28,932 nucleotides of DNA from a virus, in IMG/VR virus record IMGVR_UViG_3300025886_000110, positions 1 to 28,932 of that record; one strand, 5' to 3'. The notes below the pieces were generated by a model. That model saw only the letters and a list, made by a program, of their open reading frames with translations. It ran no database searches and was not told where the DNA came from. A program made the position numbers and the translations under genes. Positions 1 to 9,424 of the stretch are shown here, one piece after another (the stretch's first letter is position 1; the number at the start of each line of letters is the position of its first letter).

Positions 1-3000
1 CAAACGCTTCTGGTAACTGAGTAAATGCATCTACGTTTACCTCCATTGCTGCGGTTATATCCGCAACCTTGAAGCCTCTCCCTTTTAAAACTTGTTTAAT
101 AGATGCGTCTGAGAATCCTTTATCTCTAGACATATTAATTATATCAGTCATTGAAGAATTAGATGTAGTCATTAACTGAAGTGAGTCTGAGAGCACAGCT
201 GTCTCCGCATTTTCAAACGCCTTGTTTTCTGACAACAAGTCTACTACTACAGCATCAGTAAACTCATCAAGAGATAAGTCTTGTATCTGTTCTGGTGTAA
301 GCTTAGATATACCTGTTAATTTTTTAATAAAATCAAACAACTCATTTAACCAAGCCCTAAAGTTTTTCGTTTGCGCTGCACTAGCGAATGAATCTCCCTT
401 GTTTCCTATTGCTGTAGCAAGGGCTTCTTCAAGAATGTATTCGTTAATTTCAGTTTCAGTTGCTCCATCTGCAATCATCTGCTTAATAACTTTCTTGTAA
501 GCCTTACTGTTTCTTACGTCAGACTCATACTCTGTCCCTTCAACTAGAGATAGACCTTTTTTATATGTATCAGGAGCTAACTCTTTAGCAGTGTTTAACC
601 ACAAGTGACCGAATTCATGAACAGGCGTGTCGTAATTTTCAAGAGCAGGGTTTAGGTATAGCTTGCCATTGTAAACTGCACCATAAACTTTTTGATTCTT
701 AGTCATTAACTTTTTAGCACTTAGGTCAGAGACTAAATTGTCAAATTCTTGTTGGTCTGTTACAACCTCTGTGTTAGGAAACGACTTCGTTAATTTTGAA
801 ATAAACTTTTCGTAATTAGTTTTAGATGATGGCTGTACAACAAAAGAACTTCCTGCCGTCATAGAAGCTTTTCGCATAGCAGCACCTCTTGCTTGTTTAG
901 CTGTAGTGGGTTTTGTATCTGCTGCTCCTTTACTTCTTTCTGCTTCAGTTGTTTTAGTTTCAATTAGTCCATCTATCTTAGCGTCTATAGTGCTAAGAAT
1001 ATTCTTGTTAACCGCCCAGAAAGGAACAGTATCTGATAGCATAGCTACCACCTCACCTCTTATATATATAGGATAGTTTCTGTGCTCCTTAATATCCTCA
1101 GCTCTCTGCTGTTCAGGCATAACAATTGCATCGTCAATATTGTTTTTAGTTATTGGATTACCGTTGCTGTCTGTGATTTTTAAAACCATAGTCATAGCCC
1201 CCATAGGTAGGTCCTTAGCAAACTGCTCTAGGTTTTCTTCACGAACAGACTCTTGAGTTATACCTTCTGCTTGGAATAATTTACCAACCTCAGTGCCTGC
1301 ATTTACATTAGCCGTAGGAAGTACAGTTTTAAATATTTTTGCTTTTGTATCAACGTCTAGCTTTTCAAACTCTACTGTAAATTCTACTAACGTCTTTGAA
1401 TTCTTACCTATATTGTTTACTACCTCAGTTTTCTTTCCAAATTTTTTATTAGATAAGTCATTCATCATTGCATTGAAGATAGCGTTTCTATTTGGAGACT
1501 CCTTTATCTTATCTGTTAAGGTATCTAATAGCACAACATTAGAGTCTACCGCTTCTGGTTTCATCATATACACTACAGTATAATCTGATTTAACAGACCC
1601 CCTTACAATGTCCTTAGCTGCATTAGGTGTTATAGAGGCCCACGCTATTTGTTTCCCATATACACCTTCTTGTAATGCAAAGAAAGCTCCACCCATTCTT
1701 TTCTCGTCAACCTTTAAAAGGTCAGCCATAACAAGATTGATTCGCTTGTCTTGTAAATCTTTAACGGACATCTTACCAACCTTATTTGCAAGCTTGGTAT
1801 TTTCCGTAACAACTATAGGTGTTGTTGGTAGGTTAGTCTCCTCAACTGTGAATGATTTTTCACTAAGCTCAGGCTGAACTTTTTCCATTAGCTTAAGAGC
1901 TCTATCTTCTAGAGCCTTCTTTCTTTCTGGAGTTATACTGGTATCGTCAAGCTGAAATTGAGATGGGTTTTTAATCGATGCTTCTAAGTCTGCCACCTCT
2001 TGAGCTAGAGCTATACCTTCAGGAGTTTCTTCAGGTAATAAAGTAAACTCTTCAGGAAGTAGCATTACTTTTTGCTGAGCAAATTTCATCGTGTCATAAG
2101 CCTCTTTTACTTTAGCTTCTGCCTCCTCGAACTTACCTTCTTTCCTTAATGCTCTAGCCTCATCCCTTAAAGCAAAAGCTTTTTCATTAACGCCTGAAAA
2201 ATTAACCCAAGAGTTCTGACCTCTAGTCTCAGTTGTCATTGCTCTTCTAGCTACAGGAGAGTACATTCTGGAGTGAACATTCCAAGCATTCTCTTCACCT
2301 ATTGGGCCAAAGCTATTCCCTTCTGTAGAGTGTCCAAAAAAGTCATGAACAAACCTGAATACATCATTAGCTAAAAGGGGTTTCCCATTCTTGTCTTTAA
2401 AACTTGTTGGAGCTAACATTGGATTAGATGCTCTATCTGCATCGGTAATACCCTCAAAACCAAAGCCTTCCTCTGTTGAGAATATCCTCATGGTCTTGTT
2501 GTCTCTGAGGTCTGAAATCATCTCAGAAGAGTTTTTATACTCTGTGTCACTCATCTCTAGCGTATATCCAGCAGCTATTATATCTTCATACTGAGCTATA
2601 GTTTCACCTATCAAAGCCTTATAGGATGCCTGTACTTCAGGGTCATTAGGATTTGACTCTTGCTTTTCGTATGCTTCTGATATTCTATTTGAACGCTCTT
2701 CGTCTAGCTTCGTTATTCTCTCACCCTTTGGCGTATCAATTCCAGTTCTCTCTTTAACTCTAGTTTCAATTTCTGTTGCTTCCTGTAAGGGCTCACTAAA
2801 GAGTCTGTTTCCTGCTGCAACTTCTGGGTTTGTTTTTTCATTTGTGTTTTCATTTGTATTTGCAATATTACGTTCTTTTTTTCTATCAACCTCAGGTTTC
2901 TCAACTAATGTTACATCACCTTGAAAGCTGCCTATCTCATTTCCATCAGCATCAATTGTTGTAAACTTTACAGAAGCACGTACTCCTGTATCTCCCTCTC

Positions 3001-6000
3001 TTATTTCATTTATTTCATAAGTAGCCGTCTCACCTTCTTCAAGGTCTAGTCTATCTTCAGGATTAATTTCATAATTAGTATCCGCTAATGCTACCTCTTC
3101 AGAAACGAATGAATCATTTCTTTGGTCCGTTGCTTTATCGCTTCTGTTGAACTTAAACTTGGTGACTTTCATTCCATCACGCTCTCTTACAGACTCCTGT
3201 TTAGTTCTAGTAAAGACTCTACCCTTTGCATCTTCTTCTGTTTGAACAACAGTCTCATTCTCCTGTAGATTATCCTGTATTGGACTGGCTACTTGTTCCG
3301 TTTCGGTGGTCTCAAGTTCTGTGGTTTCTTGGATGGGTACTCCTGTTCCCACTCCTTGGCTATCTTCGGTTTGTTGGCGTGCATCCACGCTCTCTGTTTC
3401 TGTGATTTGAACGGCATCTATTTTATCTTTTAATTGTTTAGCAACCTCCTCGTCATTTGCAACCTTACCATTAAATTTAGTTAGCTCACGTACTGACATT
3501 TTTCCAAGACGTTTTAAAAACTCTTGTTTACTGTAAGACTTTCCGTCAATTACATACTGAGATAACTCAGCTCTTACATCTCCAACCTCTACGCCTGGAG
3601 AAAATATAGCATCTATCTTAGCTCTGTTTTCTTGCGGAGCTAATGATTTGTTTTCTAGTATGAAAGCAATCTCTCCGTTAATGTCTTTTATCTTCTGACC
3701 AAAGACCTCTCTACGATTTGTGTCTGCAGAATATTCTTCTTTAGCAGACAACAGCTCCATTAGTCTAGCCTTAACTTTCTTGTTGTTTGGTTTATTTTTG
3801 CTAGCTCCAAAATCTAGCATGTTGTCTGCATCCTTAGACAGGCCTAAGTTTTTCTGTATACGCTGCCCTTGGTCTTCATTAATCTTACCAAGCTCAACCA
3901 TGTTGTTTGTCCACGCAGAGATTCTAGTATCTGATTCTTTCTCGTTTACAATAAAGTTTATATCTGTTAGCTTAGACGCTAGTTCTATATTGGAATTATT
4001 TCTTCCGTCTATAAGCTTGTTTACCACCATCATACTGGCGTTGTTTCCAAAGCCTCCGATACCCTCAGCGGCTATCTCTTTAAAATCTAATTCATCTCCA
4101 ACCACAACTTGTGCAAGAGCCTCTCCAGCCATCTCTCCAATAGGGTCAAATATGGCACGCTCTGCTAATTGCGAAGCAATCTTTTTAGTTCGAGTTGCAA
4201 CTTTTCCTACCTGAAAAACACGACCAGCTAATCCTGCAGTCAGGTAATCAACTAAAGCAATAGGGATACCACGCTTTAAACCACGCTCTTTTGCTAATGC
4301 CCAAACAGCATCGTCTTGCATAGCAAGCTCAACATCCTTAGCATTAAGAACATCATATCCATTAGATTCCATAGCAGCAAAATACTCGTTAGTGTATTCC
4401 ATTGATAAAGCCGTTAAAGACATTCCAACTTTCAGCCCTGTTGCTGCACCAGCTATAGCTCCAGGGACAGCCCCAACTCCTCCAGCCATAGCTCCTGTTC
4501 CTCCTCCGTAAGCAGCTCCCACTGCTGTAGAGCCTGTAACTAATTCTGCTCCATAAGGAAGCATCATACCGATAGAGTTTGCAGCCATAGCTAACGCTAG
4601 TTCTTTTGGGTTTCTTATAAAAGCATCCATGCTTTCTCTAAAACCTTCAGCCCTATTCCATCGTGATAAAGCTTTTGAATCTTTTTTCCCTCTATTCTTA
4701 GTCTTCAAGGCTACTATCATTTCAGCAGCTTTCCTTCTATCATCCTCATCATCAAGGTCTAAGGACTGGAAATCAAAAGCCATACCTGTAGATAACTGAA
4801 GTATTATTTCAGACGCATTACCATCATTCAAACCTTTTGTTAGTTCTGAATAAACAGCAGCTGCTCCTTCTTCAAAATTATCTGTTATAGTCTTGTCGTA
4901 CTTGGCGCTATAAAAAGTCTTAGCCATCTCGTACTTGTTTGCAGCATGTTTTTTCTCTGCATTAAGGGATACTTTCTGTATCTTAAATTTGTCTAACAAC
5001 TCAGCTTGCTGTTCGTTTTGCGGCTGGATGTCAGTAAGGTCTTCTAGTCTTACACCAAACGTGCTTAATGACTCTACCTGTAAAGCATCCTCGTAAGCTA
5101 GGGCTTGATAGTTTGCTCCTGAAGCTTCCTTTGCTAATGCTGAATATTTTTTTTGTAATAATAGGTCATATTTCTCTCTAAGCTCTAGCATCTCTTCGCT
5201 ACTTACCTCACTATATAAGGCAGCTTCTTTTTCCTTAAGCTCTGATAGTATCACATCAGTGTCATCTCGAAGTTGTCCGTTTACATATAGACCCTTGTAT
5301 TGCTTTCTTTGCTCTGGAGTTAACTCCTCAATATAGTCATTATCAAAATCACCAACCTGAGCTTCTATAAAGTCTATCTTATCTCTCACTTTAAGATACT
5401 CATCATACTTAGCTTGCTCAGCTTTAAAGTTTAATCCTACCTCGCTATATATTTTTTTACCTATAACATCTGTGGAGTGGCTGTCTTTCCAAGCTCCCTC
5501 TGCAAATCTCTGTGCCTCATCTTCAGTATCAAACTGAAATATCTCACCTCGTTCCTCAGCAAGTTTCTTTGCTTCAGCAAACTCAGGCTCAACCCAGTCA
5601 TCAGGAGATGTACCATACCATTCAGTGTTCTTAGGAAATAGTGTAGGCATTGCATAATACTTTCCATCTGCCTCGAAAGAAGTCATTAGTACAGTAGATG
5701 TAGTTCCGTCAGGATTTATCCTTCCAACTGTACGCAAGTTTTGCGCCTTATCTGACTGTCCATCAAAGTCTAAAAGTTCATTTGTTTGAAACTGCTCAAG
5801 AGCATTTGCACTTAAAAAGTTTTTTAATTTTTGAGATTGTAATATCTCTGTTTCTGTAGTAAAAGGGTCAAGGTTTATTGTTACTGTTTGGGTATTGTCA
5901 AAGTTTGACACAACCATAGAGTCTCCGAAACCACTTTCTTCAAAAGTAAAACCATACTTCTGAAACTTATCTCTTAGCTTAGGAACAACCTCTTCTTCTT

Positions 6001-6559
6001 CTTGGTCAATAAGATTAGCATTTATAATTGACAGGTCGTTCTGAAACTGCTCACCCTGAGTTAATAAAGACTGATTAATCTTAAGCTGCTCAAGCGCTGC
6101 TTCTTGGTCAAGCTTTTCTTGTTTTTGAAAATCTTCCATGTCTATAGCCCTCTGAGTATCAAAGGCCTCTTTAGATTCTCTAGCTTCTACCTGAGCGATT
6201 ACATCTGGAGGTTTTACTTCAGGAATAAGTGTGTTGTCTTGAACCTGTACTGGTGGCTGTTCTCTAACATCAGCCTCAGTGTCTTGTAAATTAAACTTAT
6301 TCTTGAACTGCTCCAATAAACCAACTTCCGAATCTGATTCCGTAATATCTTTTTTTTTTACTGTCTTCGGAGGCTTTACTCCAATAAGAACGGAGTAGTC
6401 ATCCTTAGACTGACGGTATCCTTGGCTTACAAATAAACCAAACATATCATCCAATGCATTGGTGTTGTTAGCCATAAGCATTTTAAAGTCATCAATAGTT
6501 CCGTTGTAACCTTCTTGCTGAAATAATCCAAAAGAATCTATAATCGCTTGTTCGTTCAT
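1..6559 (-). CDS. Giant internal-virion / polyvalent protein with zincin motif (partial, 3' end outside window)
   Basis: The frame is open from an ATG at 6557-6559 to the left edge of the window, so at least 2186 residues are encoded and the C-terminus is missing. Visible in order: two N-terminal repeats of about 30 residues (near 6-32 and 37-62) sharing the pattern FGLF..(E/Q)GY....DD(F/Y); a module near 290-360 containing DGKYYAMPTLFP, a type recurrent in phage virion proteins; a Gly/Ala-rich hydrophobic stretch near 660-720 that could enter a membrane; an Asn/Thr/Glu-rich linker; a conserved domain near 1395-1460 with HDFFGH (1405-1410) and TTETRGQNSW; and HEFGH at 1981-1985, a zinc-metallopeptidase signature, with a possible third ligand in EEALA near 2044. 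It is the last and largest of three consecutive genes of internal-virion type, the position of T7 gp16. The likely role is a virion-packaged, ejected multi-enzyme protein; catalysis is inferred. The leader is A-rich (TTAAATAAAAAC) without a Shine-Dalgarno sequence. Confidence 0.85.
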   Translation of the reverse strand, partial: MNEQAIIDSFGLFQQEGYNGTIDDFKMLMANNTNALDDMFGLFVSQGYRQSKDDYSVLIGVKPPKTVKKKDITESDSEVGLLEQFKNKFNLQDTEADVREQPPVQVQDNTLIPEVKPPDVIAQVEARESKEAFDTQRAIDMEDFQKQEKLDQEAALEQLKINQSLLTQGEQFQNDLSIINANLIDQEEEEVVPKLRDKFQKYGFTFEESGFGDSMVVSNFDNTQTVTINLDPFTTETEILQSQKLKNFLSANALEQFQTNELLDFDGQSDKAQNLRTVGRINPDGTTSTVLMTSFEADGKYYAMPTLFPKNTEWYGTSPDDWVEPEFAEAKKLAEERGEIFQFDTEDEAQRFAEGAWKDSHSTDVIGKKIYSEVGLNFKAEQAKYDEYLKVRDKIDFIEAQVGDFDNDYIEELTPEQRKQYKGLYVNGQLRDDTDVILSELKEKEAALYSEVSSEEMLELREKYDLLLQKKYSALAKEASGANYQALAYEDALQVESLSTFGVRLEDLTDIQPQNEQQAELLDKFKIQKVSLNAEKKHAANKYEMAKTFYSAKYDKTITDNFEEGAAAVYSELTKGLNDGNASEIILQLSTGMAFDFQSLDLDDEDDRRKAAEMIVALKTKNRGKKDSKALSRWNRAEGFRESMDAFIRNPKELALAMAANSIGMMLPYGAELVTGSTAVGAAYGGGTGAMAGGVGAVPGAIAGAATGLKVGMSLTALSMEYTNEYFAAMESNGYDVLNAKDVELAMQDDAVWALAKERGLKRGIPIALVDYLTAGLAGRVFQVGKVATRTKKIASQLAERAIFDPIGEMAGEALAQVVVGDELDFKEIAAEGIGGFGNNASMMVVNKLIDGRNNSNIELASKLTDINFIVNEKESDTRISAWTNNMVELGKINEDQGQRIQKNLGLSKDADNMLDFGASKNKPNNKKVKARLMELLSAKEEYSADTNRREVFGQKIKDINGEIAFILENKSLAPQENRAKIDAIFSPGVEVGDVRAELSQYVIDGKSYSKQEFLKRLGKMSVRELTKFNGKVANDEEVAKQLKDKIDAVQITETESVDARQQTEDSQGVGTGVPIQETTELETTETEQVASPIQDNLQENETVVQTEEDAKGRVFTRTKQESVRERDGMKVTKFKFNRSDKATDQRNDSFVSEEVALADTNYEINPEDRLDLEEGETATYEINEIREGDTGVRASVKFTTIDADGNEIGSFQGDVTLVEKPEVDRKKERNIANTNENTNEKTNPEVAAGNRLFSEPLQEATEIETRVKERTGIDTPKGERITKLDEERSNRISEAYEKQESNPNDPEVQASYKALIGETIAQYEDIIAAGYTLEMSDTEYKNSSEMISDLRDNKTMRIFSTEEGFGFEGITDADRASNPMLAPTSFKDKNGKPLLANDVFRFVHDFFGHSTEGNSFGPIGEENAWNVHSRMYSPVARRAMTTETRGQNSWVNFSGVNEKAFALRDEARALRKEGKFEEAEAKVKEAYDTMKFAQQKVMLLPEEFTLLPEETPEGIALAQEVADLEASIKNPSQFQLDDTSITPERKKALEDRALKLMEKVQPELSEKSFTVEETNLPTTPIVVTENTKLANKVGKMSVKDLQDKRINLVMADLLKVDEKRMGGAFFALQEGVYGKQIAWASITPNAAKDIVRGSVKSDYTVVYMMKPEAVDSNVVLLDTLTDKIKESPNRNAIFNAMMNDLSNKKFGKKTEVVNNIGKNSKTLVEFTVEFEKLDVDTKAKIFKTVLPTANVNAGTEVGKLFQAEGITQESVREENLEQFAKDLPMGAMTMVLKITDSNGNPITKNNIDDAIVMPEQQRAEDIKEHRNYPIYIRGEVVAMLSDTVPFWAVNKNILSTIDAKIDGLIETKTTEAERSKGAADTKPTTAKQARGAAMRKASMTAGSSFVVQPSSKTNYEKFISKLTKSFPNTEVVTDQQEFDNLVSDLSAKKLMTKNQKVYGAVYNGKLYLNPALENYDTPVHEFGHLWLNTAKELAPDTYKKGLSLVEGTEYESDVRNSKAYKKVIKQMIADGATETEINEYILEEALATAIGNKGDSFASAAQTKNFRAWLNELFDFIKKLTGISKLTPEQIQDLSLDEFTDAVVVDLLSENKAFENAETAVLSDSLQLMTTSNSSMTDIINMSRDKGFSDASIKQVLKGRGFKVADITAAMEVNVDAFTQLPEAF

Positions 6560-6573
6560 GTGTTTTTATTTAA

Positions 6574-8499
6574 TTAAGGTTTTCCGTTATATCCTGCCCC
6601 TACTCCTCCAGAGTTCACTGTTGTTCCTGCACCACCAGCTGAACCGCTTGTACCACGTCCTGTTCTTTTTGTTGTACCTGTCCGCTTTTTCCCTTGGGTG
6701 GCTAGTGCCTGTGTTTTAAGACCTTCTTCATTTTCCTGACTCTTCATTATGAAGTCTTTTATTTTATCTGCGTAGTCTGACTTAGTTATATCAATCTCTA
6801 TCTCACCTCCACCTTTCATTTTAACCTTAACAAATCTATCTTTATTACCTCCTACACCATAGGTTTCTGTTAGTGTAAAGTCTGCTGGTAAACTATCTTT
6901 AAAGGCCTTCACCATTTCACCATTAGCATTATCAACAGGATTGCCGTTAGAGTCAGCATACGAAGCTCTACTTCCATCTATTTTTGCGTCTAACACAATT
7001 CTTCTGTAAGCCTCTTTAGTAGTTTCTTGTGTCTTAGTATCACCAGCACTAAAGCCTGTAGATGTCTCGTTACGTTTCTTAGTAAGGTCTAATCCTGAGG
7101 AATTTAGCACAGTATTTATATCAGTAATTTTATTCTTATCACCTAAAAAGAAGTTAGCGTTAGCTGTAATCCAAGCACTTTGGTCAAGCGGTGTTCCATC
7201 TGCACCTACCCATGGTCTTGTTTCTGAAGCTTTACCGTCAAGGTATGTTATAATTATATCATCTCCAGTTCTATCTATTGTATCAATGTTAGGGTTAATC
7301 CCTCTTAAGAAATCAGCAGCCTCTTGCACGCCAGCATCATCACCATAGAAAAGCTTACCTAAATTACTAACAACATTCTTATCCTTGTTTTCTTGGTCTC
7401 CTTTATTTATTTCTGCAGTACTTTCTTTAGGCTCGTTATATGTAGAGATTGTTTCCTCTCTGTCTATCTTATTTCTAAAGTTTGTTTGAACAGTCTTAAA
7501 TATTAAGTCTTTTTGTTTCTTAGAAAATTCAGGAGTTATAGTTCCGCTTCCGTCATCCGTTAATAATACCAGGTTAGGGTCTTTAGCAGCTGCATCCTTA
7601 TCAAAAGTAGGCATAAAGTTTTTACCTGTCTCTGGGTTTACAGACAAACTATTAGTAAGGACTGATAACCCATTTAAAGGGTTTGCTGATACATAGCCGT
7701 TAATCATATCTTTTTCCATGGTAAGAAAGCTGGATACAGCCTTTTCACCTGCTGTCCCTATCGTTCCACGCTTAGTAGAGTCTAAAAGCTTTGTTATATC
7801 CCCAGCATATGTTGGACCTCCAGCAGCTCTTATACTGGTTATAAATGTACCTAACCTGTCTGCTTCAGTAGTCATAGTTGCAGATACATCAAACACATCA
7901 TATTTTTGTTTATATCTATTACGCAGCTGATTTACAGTCATAAAGTCGTTAGGGTCTTTACTCATTACTCTAGTTCCATTACCAGCATCAACCATCTTAC
8001 CAATACTTACGCTTCCGTCTTCAGAGTTTATGTAAGACTGTGAGTTCTTTAGGTTTGATAATCCTTCTATCTGCTCCATCAACCAAGACTCTACAACTTG
8101 ACTCTCTCCATTTTCAAGTCTTTCCATTTTACTAGTATACTCAGCTTGATACTCCTTAGATAAACCAAACAACTGTTTAGTTCCATCTGTTAAATTCTGA
8201 CGAGCTACGGTATAATCTCTGTCTTTCATTACACCACTCTTTAATAACCTGTCTTGAATTAATCGCATACGTGAAGCGTCAGCTGCATGACCTAAAGCAA
8301 AAGCATTAGCAGTCTTGAAGTCTCCAGAAGGAGCGTCATTAAGTATGTCTTGATATTCTCTTGTAGAGGCATCAAAAGCATCTCTCTTTGCCTGCCTTGC
8401 AGCACTTGCATCAAGTAGGGTTTTTGACAAGTTAGCACCTATCTCTTGCCAGTTCACACCAGCTGCGTTTTCTCTTTCTACGTATCCGTAATAACTCAT
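6574..8499 (-). CDS. Internal virion (ejection/cargo) protein, gp15-like position
   Basis: A 641-residue, mostly hydrophilic protein. The N-terminus (MSYYGYVERENAAGVNWQEI) and the following charged, probably helical region resemble a protein recurrent in flavobacterial podoviruses next to internal virion genes; this is recalled similarity, not a search. The final ~40 residues are low-complexity, rich in Gly, Thr, Lys and Arg (GKKRTGTTKRTGRG then Gly/Ser repeats), which could bind DNA or act as a flexible tail. No catalytic motif, signal peptide or membrane segment is visible. It starts 28 bases after the 298-residue gene ends and stops 14 bases before the giant gene, so the three are probably co-transcribed. 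Its place between a small gp14-like and a giant gp16-like protein suggests a structural role in the ejected core. Confidence 0.7.
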   Translation of the reverse strand: MSYYGYVERENAAGVNWQEIGANLSKTLLDASAARQAKRDAFDASTREYQDILNDAPSGDFKTANAFALGHAADASRMRLIQDRLLKSGVMKDRDYTVARQNLTDGTKQLFGLSKEYQAEYTSKMERLENGESQVVESWLMEQIEGLSNLKNSQSYINSEDGSVSIGKMVDAGNGTRVMSKDPNDFMTVNQLRNRYKQKYDVFDVSATMTTEADRLGTFITSIRAAGGPTYAGDITKLLDSTKRGTIGTAGEKAVSSFLTMEKDMINGYVSANPLNGLSVLTNSLSVNPETGKNFMPTFDKDAAAKDPNLVLLTDDGSGTITPEFSKKQKDLIFKTVQTNFRNKIDREETISTYNEPKESTAEINKGDQENKDKNVVSNLGKLFYGDDAGVQEAADFLRGINPNIDTIDRTGDDIIITYLDGKASETRPWVGADGTPLDQSAWITANANFFLGDKNKITDINTVLNSSGLDLTKKRNETSTGFSAGDTKTQETTKEAYRRIVLDAKIDGSRASYADSNGNPVDNANGEMVKAFKDSLPADFTLTETYGVGGNKDRFVKVKMKGGGEIEIDITKSDYADKIKDFIMKSQENEEGLKTQALATQGKKRTGTTKRTGRGTSGSAGGAGTTVNSGGVGAGYNGKP

Positions 8500-8527
8500 G
8501 TGTTGTTGTTTTTATTTGCTACTTCTA

Positions 8528-9424
8528 TTATTGAAAGTTACCGCTTAATTGAGACATAATCATATTTCTCTGAGCAGGTGTATACATTTGCAGCTGTAAC
8601 TGAAACTCTGCTGGGCTTAATTTGGACAATTGGTCAAAGCTTGTTATGGCAGTGTCTTGCATTGCAGTACCATCTGCGTTCATTACCTGAGTAGTTCCAA
8701 GGCTACCAAATTTATCTGCGTCATAGCTTAACCCACCAACATTAGATTGAAACTGTCCTTCGCTATATTGGTTATTAAACTCTTTACGTGTTCCACCCCC
8801 TGCCAAAAACTCCTTTCTTGCATCCTTCTTAAAGTCTTTCTGCATTCCTGCAACCTGCCTAGCGTCCTTGCTTCTTGAGTAGGTGGGAACCATAGCTAAA
8901 CCTTGTTGAGCTACATTAGCAACACCTGCAAAAGCTTCTTGCTTTAACTGAGCGCTTGCGTCAGAAGCCTCGGCTGCGGCTCTCTGAGCACCACCAGCTT
9001 CACCTAATTTTATCTGAGTTCTAATATCACTTTTTCTTGTGGCCTCATCTGCAGAAAGCTTTTCTAAATCTCCTAGGTCAGTGCCCATAGCTGTCCTTAT
9101 TTGTCCAGCAGCTTCTAAATTACCTGCTTGAACTCTATTAGCTCCAGCAATTGCTCCACGCTGGTCGCCCTCTCTGTTAGCTGCCATTTGAGTTGCTACC
9201 TGCGCATCAACCTGGTCTTCCATTATTTCGTAAGCTTCTTTGTTAATTGAAAGAGCATCCATTTCGTTTTTAGTAAGTTCCTTTTCAACTTCAGCCATAG
9301 CCATAGCCGCTGCTCTTTCTGCATCTCTCGCTGCTCTTTTTTGTTTTGCAGCTCCTGCGAAACTCATTGCTGTTGTTCCTACTGAAAGTGCTAATCCTCC
9401 TATTGCTACTATTGCTCCTGACAT
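8528..9424 (-). CDS. Small internal virion protein with N-terminal hydrophobic segment, gp14-like
   Basis: A 298-residue Ala- and Gln-rich protein. Residues 4-26 (AIVAIGGLALSVGTTAMSFA and onward) form one uncharged hydrophobic segment, followed by a long Ala/Glu/Lys/Arg-rich, probably coiled-coil helix (about 27-180). The C-terminal third is more polar. This plan, a short hydrophobic N-terminus followed by an Ala-rich helix, is typical of podovirus internal core proteins such as T7 gp14, which insert into the host envelope during DNA ejection; the family link rests on architecture and position. The ATG at 9424 lies 16 bases inside the end of the cupin gene, so translation is probably coupled. 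It is followed by the 641-residue and giant internal proteins. Confidence 0.7.
   Translation of the reverse strand: MSGAIVAIGGLALSVGTTAMSFAGAAKQKRAARDAERAAAMAMAEVEKELTKNEMDALSINKEAYEIMEDQVDAQVATQMAANREGDQRGAIAGANRVQAGNLEAAGQIRTAMGTDLGDLEKLSADEATRKSDIRTQIKLGEAGGAQRAAAEASDASAQLKQEAFAGVANVAQQGLAMVPTYSRSKDARQVAGMQKDFKKDARKEFLAGGGTRKEFNNQYSEGQFQSNVGGLSYDADKFGSLGTTQVMNADGTAMQDTAITSFDQLSKLSPAEFQLQLQMYTPAQRNMIMSQLSGNFQ

Noticed and set aside
605-619. HEFGH motif as evidence for a lysis enzyme
   Set aside because: The motif sits deep inside a giant structural-type protein and is the generic zincin signature; nothing nearby resembles an endolysin or holin.
3720-4214. 164-codon open frame on the plus strand
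   Set aside because: It lies wholly antisense to the giant minus-strand gene, its translation is low-complexity and Leu/Ser-rich, and no promoter or leader supports it.
5461-5667. 68-codon minus-strand frame in the left region
   Set aside because: The continuous giant frame covers this stretch with recognisable domain sequence, so this frame is a shadow.
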